Of a stretch of DNA of 45,036 bases, positions 16,848-25,529 are shown in pieces. A program made the position numbers and the translations under genes. The notes under the pieces were generated by a model that saw nothing but the letters and a program-made list of their open reading frames with translations, was not told the origin of the DNA and searched no databases. This stretch comes from Cytophagaceae bacterium (GTDB lineage Bacteria; Bacteroidota; Bacteroidia; Cytophagales; Cytophagaceae), in assembly GCA_025054875.1 (NCBI GenBank), contig JANWYS010000010.1, positions 1 to 45,036 of the forward strand, in the 5' to 3' direction. The first letter of the stretch is position 1. Every line of letters starts with the position of its first letter.

Positions 16848-17909
16848 ATGCTTATGTATATGAGGACATTTTTCATTGGGTTGTGTTTTTCTACGGTAGG
16901 TGTTGTACTGCTTTCCTGTGTTAAAAAATATGATTTCTTTCATTCCAAGTCGAAATGGATGCAGGCGTTTTTTGCTGAGTTAAAATCGGGTAAATATCCT
17001 AAAATAGCAGCCATTTCATGGTGGCACGAAGATTATGACGATACATACCTTACCATTCATTCGTCTGTCCGTTCTAAAAAAACGTATCAGCAACTGGTTA
17101 AGGATGACATTTTTGTTTCAGAATGTATATTTTCTGAGGGTAAACTCATACCATTAAAAGGGCACATCTATCATTCGGCGTTTCCCGATTTCGGAGGTAC
17201 AGAGGATGTAGTAACGGCCACCAGTATAACCGATTTTGAGAGGTTAGCACAAAAAAAAATAGCATGGGCATATTTTTCAAACAACTGGATGGATTCGCTT
17301 GCTTTCCCTCTTGAATCGGTGAAGCTGATAGCTGCACAGGGTAAAACTCCGTTCATACGGATAATGTACAGGAGTGAGTTTGAAGAGTATAAAAAAGATC
17401 CGAAATGTAACCTGAGAGATATAATAGCACACAAGCATGATGCAGCACTTAAAGCATGGGCACGGGAGGCGAAAAGTTGTGGCACTGACTTGCTGGTAGA
17501 ATTTGGTACGGAAGTAAACGGTAGTTGGTTTCCCTGGAATGGGCTATATTCGGGAGCAGGAAAATTGAATGGCTATGGAGACTCCGGATATCCGGATGGC
17601 CCTGAAATATTCAGAGATGCTTACCGGCATATTATTGACATTTGCAACAATGAAGGTTGCCATAACATTACGTGGTTTTTTCATGCAGATGTATATGACG
17701 ATCCGGAAGAGTGGTGGAACCATCCCAAATACTACTATCCGGGAGATAGTTATATTGATTGGATAGGCATGAGCACGTACGGGCCTATGAAGAGGGGTGA
17801 AAAATACTACCCTCCCAAACAAATACTTCAAGATGCTTACAATAAAATGACAGAAGTATCGCTCACCAAACCCTTTGCTATATTGGAGTTTGGAATTACA
17901 GAGTTGTAG
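16848..17909 (+). CDS. GH26-like glycoside hydrolase lipoprotein, C terminus cut short
   Basis: The 353-residue protein has a lipobox (VLLSC, Cys24). The TIM-barrel core resembles beta-mannanases of family GH26: PKIAAISWWHEDY at the first strand, PFIRIMYR, the acid/base segment LLVEFGTEVNGSWFPWNG, TWFFHADVYDDPEEWWNHPK, and the nucleophile strand KPFAILEFGITE with Glu347. The protein ends only six residues after that nucleophile, while GH26 enzymes normally need a further strand and two helices to close the barrel. The 170 bases after the stop have no obvious continuation in any frame. It is therefore probably truncated or a degenerate homologue, and its activity is doubtful. The start could also be Met3 or Met5. 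Confidence 0.65.
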   Translation: MLMYMRTFFIGLCFSTVGVVLLSCVKKYDFFHSKSKWMQAFFAELKSGKYPKIAAISWWHEDYDDTYLTIHSSVRSKKTYQQLVKDDIFVSECIFSEGKLIPLKGHIYHSAFPDFGGTEDVVTATSITDFERLAQKKIAWAYFSNNWMDSLAFPLESVKLIAAQGKTPFIRIMYRSEFEEYKKDPKCNLRDIIAHKHDAALKAWAREAKSCGTDLLVEFGTEVNGSWFPWNGLYSGAGKLNGYGDSGYPDGPEIFRDAYRHIIDICNNEGCHNITWFFHADVYDDPEEWWNHPKYYYPGDSYIDWIGMSTYGPMKRGEKYYPPKQILQDAYNKMTEVSLTKPFAILEFGITEL

Positions 17910-18330
17910 GCAATGAGATAAACCTCTGAGTAAGATTATCAGGTATTGTGACAGAATGAGTGTTGTTAAGAGTAGTATATTCCCGAGCTCATGAAGTTAT
18001 TTTCCCTCTTAAAATGCCTCACGTTATGAGCTACATATGCAATCATAAAGTGGGATGTGCGCAGTGTTTGATATTTTCAAATGAAAAAATCTTCTAATAT
18101 TTCATCATACATACAAACAACACGGGAAATCATTTTTTCAACGAGCCGATGTAATGAACTATTCCCGACAATAACTAAAAACGTTTCCAACGTTGGTTTG
18201 CAGTACAAGATGTATGTTCGTTATGATTCAAGTTTACGTATTTACAATGGGGCTACAACTTGAAAAAAATGATCATGGAAATCATGATTAAAATGTATAT
18301 TGCTATACTTGTCCGAAACGTATATTCGTT
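17910..18330. other. Intergenic region, possibly decayed sequence
   Basis: This 421-base stretch holds no convincing gene. A 60-residue frame at 18081-18263 has no recognisable features. An inverted repeat atcatg-gaaat-catgat lies at 18272-18288, in front of the oxygenase remnant. The area between the truncated hydrolase and the frameshifted oxygenase may be decayed coding DNA. Confidence 0.4.
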
Positions 18331-19022
18331 ATGCTGTTTAAAATTGTTCATAAACCGGTGTATCATATCATTATAGACGATTTTTTACCAGCTGAAGAAA
18401 ACTCAGCAATATTACAACAAACCTTGTCTATGCGAGACAAATTCCAACCCTCTGCATTAGGCGATGAAGCCCGGATCAAGAGCTCATATCGGAACAACTT
18501 ATGTCTGAACTTAGATCAATTGTATTCGTTGTCTGATGATGAACTGCGTGCTGAGGTAATTTTATCGCATCGTGCACAGTCGTTGCTGTTAAAAATGTGA
18601 TAGATCATCTTATATACGACGAGCAGTGGCTTTCCTTTACGGATGCAGCACCTTATCCGATCTGCGATATGCGTTATTGCGACTATTGGAGTACTCAGGT
18701 AAGTTACTATGGTAATGATGATCATTACCGTTGGCATTATGATACTATACCCGGTGATACCAGCAGAATTATTACCATGATATATTACTTTCATTCCCTG
18801 CCGAAGAAGTTCAGCGGTGGACAGTTGTGCCTCACGGATGGTCTGCTATGGGGGGAGAATATAGTGGGGCAATCGGCTACAACTGAAATTGAACCTCAAA
18901 ACAATCGCCTGGTGATTTTTGACTCCAAATATCTGCACACGGTTCTGCCTGTTTCAAACAATGTTTCTTTTCACACAGGAAGATTTTCTGCCAATATTTG
19001 GATAGGCAGGTCATCAGAATGA
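18331..19022 (+). pseudogene. 2OG-Fe(II) oxygenase, frameshifted in the middle
   Basis: Two frames that overlap by a few bases make one protein of about 230 residues. The first (18331-18600, 89 residues) begins YHIIIDDFLPAEEN, the usual start of small prolyl-4-hydroxylase-like oxygenases. The second (usable from 18597) carries the iron-binding HxD as YRWHYDTIPGD, a SGGQLCLTDG strand, the distal His in KYLHTVLPV and a probable 2-oxoglutarate Arg in HTGRFSANIW. The break lies in the sequence ttaaaaatgtgatag around 18590-18602, beside an A5 tract; the second frame has only a GTG for a start. A one-base indel would restore the gene. It could be a true mutation, a phase-variable tract or a sequencing error. 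The substrate is unknown. Confidence 0.65.
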
Positions 19023-19032
19023 TATTCGCAGT

Positions 19033-19560
19033 ATGCTGTATTTAAAATCTTTACATATCATCTTTATCGTTACCTGGTTTGCCGGGCTGTTCTATATTGT
19101 GCGTCTTTTCATATATCATCGTGAAGCCCTTGACAAGCCCGATTCGGAAAAAAATGTACTTATAGCCCAATTTCTTATCATGGAAAAAAGGTTGTGGTAT
19201 GGCATTACCTGGCCATCTATGGTGCTAGCCAGTGCAAGCGGCTACACGCTGATGTTCATAACAAAATTTTATTCATTTTACTGGATGCATATAAAACTGA
19301 TTTTAGTAATTCTGCTCACCCTTTACCACATATGGATAGAAATCGTATTTCAGAAAATGAAAAAAGGTACTTGCTCTTATTCTTCTTATCAATTGAGGCT
19401 TATGAATGAGTTGGCTACACTTTTTCTGGTGACTATAGTGTTTATCATTGTGTGCAAAAATCAACTCAACTATTTCATATTTTTCATCAGTTTATTATTG
19501 TTTGCGGCAGCTATGGTTATGTTCATACGTATATACAAGAGAATACGAACAAAAACCTGA
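19033..19560 (+). CDS. HemJ/CopD-like membrane protein
   Basis: The 175-residue protein has four or five membrane helices and the signatures of the HemJ (UPF0093) family: LKSLHIIFIVTWFAGLFYI with an early His, RLFIYHREAL, and LIMEKRLWYGITWPSMVLAS. HemJ is the membrane protoporphyrinogen IX oxidase of many bacteria; if that is its role, it would serve the haem demand of the cytochromes encoded further on. The C-terminal half (after residue 115) is less conserved and I cannot confirm the catalytic His and Lys, so a HemJ-like protein of other function is possible. It starts 10 bases after the oxygenase pseudogene. Confidence 0.7.
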   Translation: MLYLKSLHIIFIVTWFAGLFYIVRLFIYHREALDKPDSEKNVLIAQFLIMEKRLWYGITWPSMVLASASGYTLMFITKFYSFYWMHIKLILVILLTLYHIWIEIVFQKMKKGTCSYSSYQLRLMNELATLFLVTIVFIIVCKNQLNYFIFFISLLLFAAAMVMFIRIYKRIRTKT

Positions 19561-19762
19561 TACTTCCACTCATTGCCCAAACTAAGCGACACACCATTCA
19601 GATAAGCGTGTATGGTTTTGATTGAATCAGCTTTTATCTTTAATTAATTATGGTTGATTGGATATATTCATGAAAGCGAACAATGAATAATCTGAAAGTT
19701 GTAGCATCAGTCTTACGTGAAAAAAATGTATATTAGGTAATGGGTTTAGATTTCATTGTGTT

Positions 19763-21295
19763 ATGTATAAGTTGTACATGTTTTTTGGGGGAGTAGCTTT
19801 CATCAGTGGCATATTAACCTATGGCCAGATAAGCAGCCCGTCTGTAGCAAACAAAGCGGAAGCAAAGTTAATTACACTAGGTGCGCCGGTAAACACATTG
19901 GAAAATTCTGAGTTTTCACCCACAATAAGTGCCGATGGTAAAACGATGATATTTGAATCCGATAGGGGAGGCAGATGGCGCTTATACATCACTCATCAGA
20001 TAAAGCCAAATGTATGGTCGGAGCCCAAAGAGATAACCGTAATCAGCGATTTTGTGGCACCCGGCGATTTTCTGGGTGGGCCTTGTTTGAGCTATGACGG
20101 GAGCATATTGTTTTTTACCTCTAATTGCAAAGGTAGCGTAGGTGGTGTAGATATATGGTATACCAAAAAAAACGGCGACAGTTGGGAGGTTCCCAAAAAT
20201 GCCGGCAAAGGTGTGAATTCTGCCGGATATGATGGCTTCCCCTCACTTTCTGCCGACAATCGTCATTTGTATTTTATGCGTGAAGGACATGGTAAAACTA
20301 CTACCGGCCAGCGCTGTTGTAAGATATACGTGGCTGAAAAGAGAGGCGCCTTTTACATGAACGCCAAACCTTTGCCTTACCCCATAAACACAGGTTGTGA
20401 AGGATATCCTCGCATAATGGCCGATAACCGCACGCTTATATTCTCCTCTCAGCGCGAGGGTGGGAAGGGTGGATATGATTTGTACGAATCTAAAATACGT
20501 GCCGGAAAATGGACTAAACCCTTACCTTTACATTTTATCAACACTCATAGAGATGATGAACTCATTTGTGTGCCAGAAGCAGGAGATGTGCTCTACCTCT
20601 CTAACACCAGCAGCAACAGCAAAGATGATATCTACAGAGTGACTTTGCCCGATGAGTTCAGGCCTGATAACCTCATCACTATTGAGGGAGTAATACGCGA
20701 TGGTGAAACCCAAAAAATAATTCCTGCTACCATTCAAGTAAATAATCTGGAGACTAAAGAAAAAATAGCTGAAGTGAAAAACCACGACGTCACGGGTAAA
20801 TATAAAATATCACTGCAAGAGGGGGAAAAATATGATATTTCCATCAAGTCAGATAAATATACTTTTCATTCGGAAGTGCTTGACCTGGATACTCTCAAAA
20901 AAAACCAAACTGTGCAGAAAGATGTTTTGCTGAAACCTCTCAAAACCAACACTACCTTTACATTGAACAACATCTTCTTTGGTTTTGACTCGGCAGTGGT
21001 AAAGAAGGAATCCGAATTTGAATTGAATAGAGTGGTAGAATTGATGAATAACAACCCAACGATGATAGTCGAAATATCAGCACATACGGATGACAAAGGC
21101 AGCGATGCCTATAATAACAGGCTCTCGCAGGCACGTGCCGAAGCTGTAGTAAAATATCTGATAAGCCATGGTATCAGTAAAGAAAGACTTCAGGCTAAGG
21201 GCTATGGAAAAAATAAACCTGCCGTGCCCAACGACAGCGATGAAAACCGTGCCATAAATAGAAGGGTAGAATTCAAAGTGTTGAATATTCAGTAG
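19763..21295 (+). CDS. PD40 beta-propeller / OmpA-domain envelope protein
   Basis: The 510-residue protein has a weak signal peptide (residues 1-21, through TYGQ). Residues about 40-290 form PD40/WD40-like blades, each with the pattern SxDGKxxxFxSxR: SADGKTMIFESDRGG, SYDGSILFFTSNC, SADNRHLYFM, MADNRTLIFSSQREGGKGGY. A carboxypeptidase-regulatory-like domain follows (ITIEGVIRDGETQKIIPATI). The C-terminal 110 residues are an OmpA-like peptidoglycan-binding domain: FFGFDSAVVKKESEFELNRV, then EISAHTDDKG and NNRLSQARAEAVV, with the Asp and Arg that bind diaminopimelate 15 residues apart. The architecture is common in Bacteroidota, including type IX secretion-associated proteins. It sits alone on the plus strand. 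Confidence 0.85.
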   Translation: MYKLYMFFGGVAFISGILTYGQISSPSVANKAEAKLITLGAPVNTLENSEFSPTISADGKTMIFESDRGGRWRLYITHQIKPNVWSEPKEITVISDFVAPGDFLGGPCLSYDGSILFFTSNCKGSVGGVDIWYTKKNGDSWEVPKNAGKGVNSAGYDGFPSLSADNRHLYFMREGHGKTTTGQRCCKIYVAEKRGAFYMNAKPLPYPINTGCEGYPRIMADNRTLIFSSQREGGKGGYDLYESKIRAGKWTKPLPLHFINTHRDDELICVPEAGDVLYLSNTSSNSKDDIYRVTLPDEFRPDNLITIEGVIRDGETQKIIPATIQVNNLETKEKIAEVKNHDVTGKYKISLQEGEKYDISIKSDKYTFHSEVLDLDTLKKNQTVQKDVLLKPLKTNTTFTLNNIFFGFDSAVVKKESEFELNRVVELMNNNPTMIVEISAHTDDKGSDAYNNRLSQARAEAVVKYLISHGISKERLQAKGYGKNKPAVPNDSDENRAINRRVEFKVLNIQ

Positions 21296-21331
21296 TAGGT
21301 TTCTGCGGGACTTGCCTGGGAAATGACAGGG

Positions 21332-23350
21332 TTATTGCCCACTACTTTTATTGCTGTAATTTTCTGTGCGCACTACCTTGCCTTCTTCATAAAACTTCCA
21401 TACGCCGGCAATTTCGTCTTCCTGATATTCGCCCTCTGCATCTAATGTGCCGGAAGTTCGATAGTATTTCCAAAGCCCATGCCTGAGGCCATCTTTCATT
21501 TCACCTTCGCTCGCCAGCATGCCGTTTTCATGATAAAATTTCCATATACCTTCGGGCAGGCCATCTTTCATTTTTCCCTCTGCGGCCAGTACTCCATTTT
21601 CATGATAGCTCCTCATAGTGCCGGTTCCGTTGCGTATATCATTTTGAGCTAAAAGTCTTCCCTCTTTGCTATAGGTTTCAGAAACGGAAAGAAGCTTGCC
21701 TTTGTCCCAATACTCCTTTTGCATCATTTTACCGTTTTCCCAATAATTTATCCATTCACCATGTTCCATGCCCAGGTAATAGTTTCCTTCAGCAGAAAGG
21801 TTGCCATTTTTATGATACTCTCTCCAGTAGCCGTTTTCCATGCCGGATGTATAACTTCCACACATGTGCAGTGTACCGTTGTTGAAATACATTTTCCATT
21901 CACCTTCTTCTAATCCATCTTTATATTCTCCTTTTTTAGATATTTTCCCGTTTTCGAAATAGTATGTCCACACATTGGTTTTTAAAGACTTCTCATACAT
22001 GCCCTCAGCAGCGGGCTGTCCGTTTCGGTGATATTCTTTCCAAAGACCAGTTTTTTTGCCATGTACATATAGTCCGGTATTGGCTATGAAATTGTTGTCG
22101 TAGTATTCTGTCCATTGTCCGTTTTTTTTTCCGTTTTTGTAGTAGCCTTGTTGTCTCAATGCACCGTTGGCATAATACTCAACCCATAAACTGTCGGGTT
22201 CGCCGTTTTTGTAGTATCCTAATAGTTCAGGCAGCATGTTTTGCTCACTGTAGAATTTCTTTACAGGTCCGTTCAGTTTGCCTTGCACATAAATTTTTTC
22301 AGCAGCAATATTTCCGTTTTCAAAATATTCTAATTGCTGCCCCTCCAATATGCCGGACTTATAGTATGAGGTCTGCTTCAAAGCGCCCGAAGGATAGTAC
22401 GATTTATGTACTTTATCCGGAAGGCCATCTGTGTAAAATTGTTCTTCCCATTTTTGTCCATCCGGATAGTAAGTGTATGTTGTTCCGTTTCCATTTTTTA
22501 ACGTGCCTGTATATAAGGAATCTCCTTTATGTGAGTTGTATTTTGTTACTTGCATCAGGCGCCCATTTTTCCACAGTTCAGATTTTTTGAAAAAGCCGTT
22601 TTCATAGTTGTGTATTGCTACTCCGTCTAATACGTCGTTGTTGTATTGCACTATAGATTTTACATTGCCGTTGTTGTGGTAATATATCCATTCTCCTGTC
22701 TTTTTATTTTCATGATATTGTCCTTTTGCTGACAGATGGCCGGCTTCATCATATACATAACACGAGCCGTGTAAAAATCCTTTCGTGTAATTTCCCTTTT
22801 CATGCTCCATACCGGATTTGTAGTAGCTTATAAAAGGCCCTTCATGTATACCGTTTTCAAAGTGTTCTTCTTTTGCCAGATTTCCACTTTCATAGTAGGT
22901 GCGCCAGAGCCCCGTTTTTTTGTTTTGTGTATAGTAGCCCACGCATTTCAGACTTCCGGAAAGATAATACTCGCGGCAGATACCATTTTTTTCATCATGA
23001 GCATAGGTTACTTCTGCCAGCAGCTTACCTTCTTTGCTGTATTCTTTGATGAGGCCATTTTTTTGTTGTACAATTTTCTTGGATAATTGTTTTGAACGTT
23101 TAGCTTTCCTTTGGGGAAGGTTATATGCAGTGGACATTTTTGTCCCGTCAGAGGTGTTGGTTTTTGCTGCATTTTCATTTTCTTTCTTAAATACCTCTGT
23201 GGATTTGTCAGATGTGTTCGTTATGTAAACAGCTGTGTTGTGTTGCTCGTATGCAGTATAAGCTTTACCATTTTCTCTGCTATTGCATGCCACAATAAGC
23301 AAGGCTATGGCAGTCATAGGTATGAGTAGTATTGGTAGGTTTGTTTTCAT
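21332..23350 (-). CDS. Long MORN/YwqK-repeat lipoprotein
   Basis: The 672-residue protein has a lipobox (LIVAC, Cys22), then about 75 low-complexity residues, then about 23 tandem copies of a 23-24 residue repeat of the MORN/YwqK type. A typical unit reads ENGKISKKGEYKDGLEEGEW, with a following aromatic pair. The last few units are nearly identical (KMKDGLPEGIWKFYHENG and EMKDGLRHGLWKYY), which points to recent duplication. Such proteins are often annotated as YwqK-family antitoxins, but that name is inherited from a B. subtilis protein and should not be read as function here. A rigid, extended beta structure on the outer or periplasmic face of a membrane is likely. It converges with the PD40-OmpA gene. 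Confidence 0.85.
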   Translation of the reverse strand: MKTNLPILLIPMTAIALLIVACNSRENGKAYTAYEQHNTAVYITNTSDKSTEVFKKENENAAKTNTSDGTKMSTAYNLPQRKAKRSKQLSKKIVQQKNGLIKEYSKEGKLLAEVTYAHDEKNGICREYYLSGSLKCVGYYTQNKKTGLWRTYYESGNLAKEEHFENGIHEGPFISYYKSGMEHEKGNYTKGFLHGSCYVYDEAGHLSAKGQYHENKKTGEWIYYHNNGNVKSIVQYNNDVLDGVAIHNYENGFFKKSELWKNGRLMQVTKYNSHKGDSLYTGTLKNGNGTTYTYYPDGQKWEEQFYTDGLPDKVHKSYYPSGALKQTSYYKSGILEGQQLEYFENGNIAAEKIYVQGKLNGPVKKFYSEQNMLPELLGYYKNGEPDSLWVEYYANGALRQQGYYKNGKKNGQWTEYYDNNFIANTGLYVHGKKTGLWKEYHRNGQPAAEGMYEKSLKTNVWTYYFENGKISKKGEYKDGLEEGEWKMYFNNGTLHMCGSYTSGMENGYWREYHKNGNLSAEGNYYLGMEHGEWINYWENGKMMQKEYWDKGKLLSVSETYSKEGRLLAQNDIRNGTGTMRSYHENGVLAAEGKMKDGLPEGIWKFYHENGMLASEGEMKDGLRHGLWKYYRTSGTLDAEGEYQEDEIAGVWKFYEEGKVVRTENYSNKSSGQ

Positions 23351-23481
23351 ACAAAATGTATCTTTGATTTTGTAAAGCTAATGATTAATTGTTTACAAAA
23401 TATTCCGAAATAGACGTATTTTGCATGTAAGTTTTTGTTAGAGAATTGTGGATAAGTAAGAGATAACTTTTTAAAAAGTAT

Positions 23482-24636
23482 ATGGCACGACTACTGGTGA
23501 TAGATGATGAAAAAAGCATACGCCTCACTTTGAGAGATATATTGGAGTATGAAAAATATGAAGTGGACGAGGCAAAAGATGGGGAAGAAGGTTTGGCAAT
23601 GGTAGAGAAGAATGAATACGATGCCATATTGTGCGATATAAAAATGCCAAAGATGGATGGTACTCAATTTTTAGAAAAGTTTATTGAATCAGGTAAAGAC
23701 GTACCCGTGATCATGATATCTGCCCATGCTACCATAGAAACGGCAGTAGATTGTACAAAAAAAGGAGCATATGATTTTATTCAAAAACCACCTGACCTGA
23801 ATCGCCTGCTTCTTACAGTGCGCAACGCACTAGACCGCTCTCATCTGGTTCAGGAAACGAAAACATTGAGAAAAAAAATCACCAAAACTTTTGAAATACT
23901 TGGCGAGTCGGAAGCGATAACACGGATAAAAAAAACCATTGATAAGGTAGCCCCTACAGAAGCTCGTGTGATGATAACCGGTCCGAATGGTTCGGGTAAG
24001 GAGCTTGTCGCCAAATGGATTCATGCTAAAAGCGCACGCGCCAACGGGCCACTTGTAGAGGTAAATTGCGCTGCTATTCCCGGGGAGCTCATAGAAAGCG
24101 AATTGTTCGGGCATGAAAAAGGAGCCTTTACATCTGCCATAAAACAGCGCATAGGGAAATTTGAAATGGCTAATGGCGGCACATTGTTTCTGGACGAAAT
24201 TGGCGACATGAGCCTATCCGCACAGGCAAAAGTGCTCCGTGCATTGCAAGAACAAAAAATCACCCGTGTGGGAGGCGACAAAGAAATAAAAGTAGATGTT
24301 CGCATCATTGCCGCCACGAACAAAGACCTCAAGAAAGAAATCGCAGAAAACCGATTTCGTGAAGATTTGTATCATCGCATAAGTGTAATACTGATACATG
24401 TGCCCCCTCTCTCAGAGAGACTTGAAGATATCCCTATTCTCGTCGAACACTTCCTCAAAGAAATTGCCGCCGAATATGGAACCGCACAGAAAAAAATAGA
24501 ACCCAAAGCAATCGAATATCTGAAAACTCTTCCATGGACAGGTAACATTCGCGAACTTAAAAACGTAGTTGAACGTCTTGTAATCATGAGCGACAAAACT
24601 ATTACGCTCAATGATGCAAAAAATTTTGCCAGGTAG
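23482..24636 (+). CDS. Sigma-54-type response regulator without DNA-binding domain
   Basis: The 384-residue protein has an N-terminal receiver domain (residues 1-120; Asp8, Asp9, phospho-acceptor Asp52 in CDIKMPKMDG, switch in ISAHAT) and an AAA+ sigma-54 activator domain (about 140-370). Walker A is the variant GPNGSGKELVA; the sigma-54 contact loop is GAFTSA instead of GAFTGA; Walker B is GTLFLDEIGDMS; VRIIAATNKDLK and the arginine finger REDLYHR follow. It ends at KTITLNDAKNFAR, so the usual Fis-type helix-turn-helix is missing. Some activators such as Helicobacter FlgR also lack it and act from solution. No histidine kinase lies beside it. Confidence 0.9.
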   Translation: MARLLVIDDEKSIRLTLRDILEYEKYEVDEAKDGEEGLAMVEKNEYDAILCDIKMPKMDGTQFLEKFIESGKDVPVIMISAHATIETAVDCTKKGAYDFIQKPPDLNRLLLTVRNALDRSHLVQETKTLRKKITKTFEILGESEAITRIKKTIDKVAPTEARVMITGPNGSGKELVAKWIHAKSARANGPLVEVNCAAIPGELIESELFGHEKGAFTSAIKQRIGKFEMANGGTLFLDEIGDMSLSAQAKVLRALQEQKITRVGGDKEIKVDVRIIAATNKDLKKEIAENRFREDLYHRISVILIHVPPLSERLEDIPILVEHFLKEIAAEYGTAQKKIEPKAIEYLKTLPWTGNIRELKNVVERLVIMSDKTITLNDAKNFAR

Positions 24637-24740
24637 TGTGCTCATCTCTTTTAATCCTAAAGTGCAGAGCGTGCTATTTGCGATATGTCATGATGCTTGA
24701 ACATCAGAATACATGGTTTACTTTTAGCAAGTCACTACAA

Positions 24741-24780
24741 AAGCCCTCAGGCTTGATGAAAGAGGTATAGCCGATATACC
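24741..24780. other. Two small adjacent hairpins
   Basis: aagcc-ctca-ggctt (24741-24754) and ggtata-gccga-tatacc (24764-24780) lie about 110 bases after the response regulator. Neither is followed by a T-run on the plus strand, so a terminator role is doubtful. No gene is visible in 24637-24840. Confidence 0.35.
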
Positions 24781-24920
24781 CTTGTGAAGAAATTTCAGTT
24801 TATGTAAGAGAGTAGTATAAGAGAATTATTATCATGCCGCCCCGCCGGCCTTTGTATTTGCATAGTTCTGCATGTTATGTATACTCCATACTAAATAAAA
24901 CTCACATACAATTGTCTCTA

Positions 24921-25020
24921 TGGCCGGCGGCCGCGCTATCCGCTGCAAGTCCTCGCACCCTGCCGCACAAAACCCGGGCTGTGCTGCGGGCTTTCCGCTA
25001 CTATCGCTGGCGGAGGTACA
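24921..25020. repeat. GC-rich, hairpin-rich intergenic element, copy 2
   Basis: A GC-rich island between a response regulator and the respiratory operon. It contains CGCGCTATCCGC (24932-24943), then CCGCTACTATCGCT (24995-25008), in the same order as the related words at 5611-5637. Internal complementarity includes gcaca (24965-24969) with tgtgc (24980-24984). A reading frame of 82 residues crossing it (24834-25082) is unlikely to be a gene. The rest of 25021-25440 has no recognisable gene, only a weak hairpin aacgaa-aac-ttcgtt followed by ttt (25280-25297). Confidence 0.5.
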
Positions 25021-25447
25021 CGCAATTTCTCACGTATACCTCGCATGCACATGTGCATACGATTGACCCAGAAGTAAAGTAATACTACATAACACATCGG
25101 AGACAGGCCTTCTGCAGCCTGCGTGACAGCATACACAGCGTGTATTTGCGCAATATGTGGATTGCTGCATATACTTTAAGCAGGAAATGTTATGCTGCAA
25201 AGCTTTTACAGAATCATTTTCCTAATTACTATCCAATTATTTTACCGGTTCTTTTTCTCAAAAAATCATTGTTGCGTTTAACGAAAACTTCGTTTTTGGT
25301 AAAAAACAAAAGGAAAATACTTTAAAACGATTCTAAATTGCAGCAATATTGAATCATTGAGTAATTTTTATTAATTTGAAAATAAGCATATTATAAAAGG
25401 TCGGTGTAGTGAGCATAATTTTTTTTGACAATAGATAAGTTTTGATA

Positions 25448-25478
25448 TTTGATATATTCAATTCCGATACTACATTTG
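25448..25478 (+). promoter_or_regulatory. Promoter of the ACIII / cytochrome oxidase operon
   Basis: TTTG (25448-25451), a 19-nt spacer and TACATTTG (25471-25478) match the Bacteroidota sigma-A consensus TTTG-N19-TAnnTTTG exactly. The transcript would start near 25485, giving a leader of about 45 nt before the actA ATG at 25530. It is the only strong promoter seen in front of the 15-kb run of respiratory genes. Confidence 0.65.
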
Positions 25479-25529
25479 TTGCGTCTTAAAAGACAAACTG
25501 TAGTTCGGATAAAATTTTAATTTTTATTT

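Noticed and set aside
18081-18263. 60-residue plus-strand frame before the oxygenase remnant
   Set aside because: No family, signal or repeat; length at the level expected by chance in this AT-rich gap.
24834-25082. 82-residue plus-strand frame across the GC-rich element
   Set aside because: Its composition follows the GC-rich hairpin element, with Ala/Arg/Pro runs and no domain features. The same type of frame appears at 5410-5694 over the first element.
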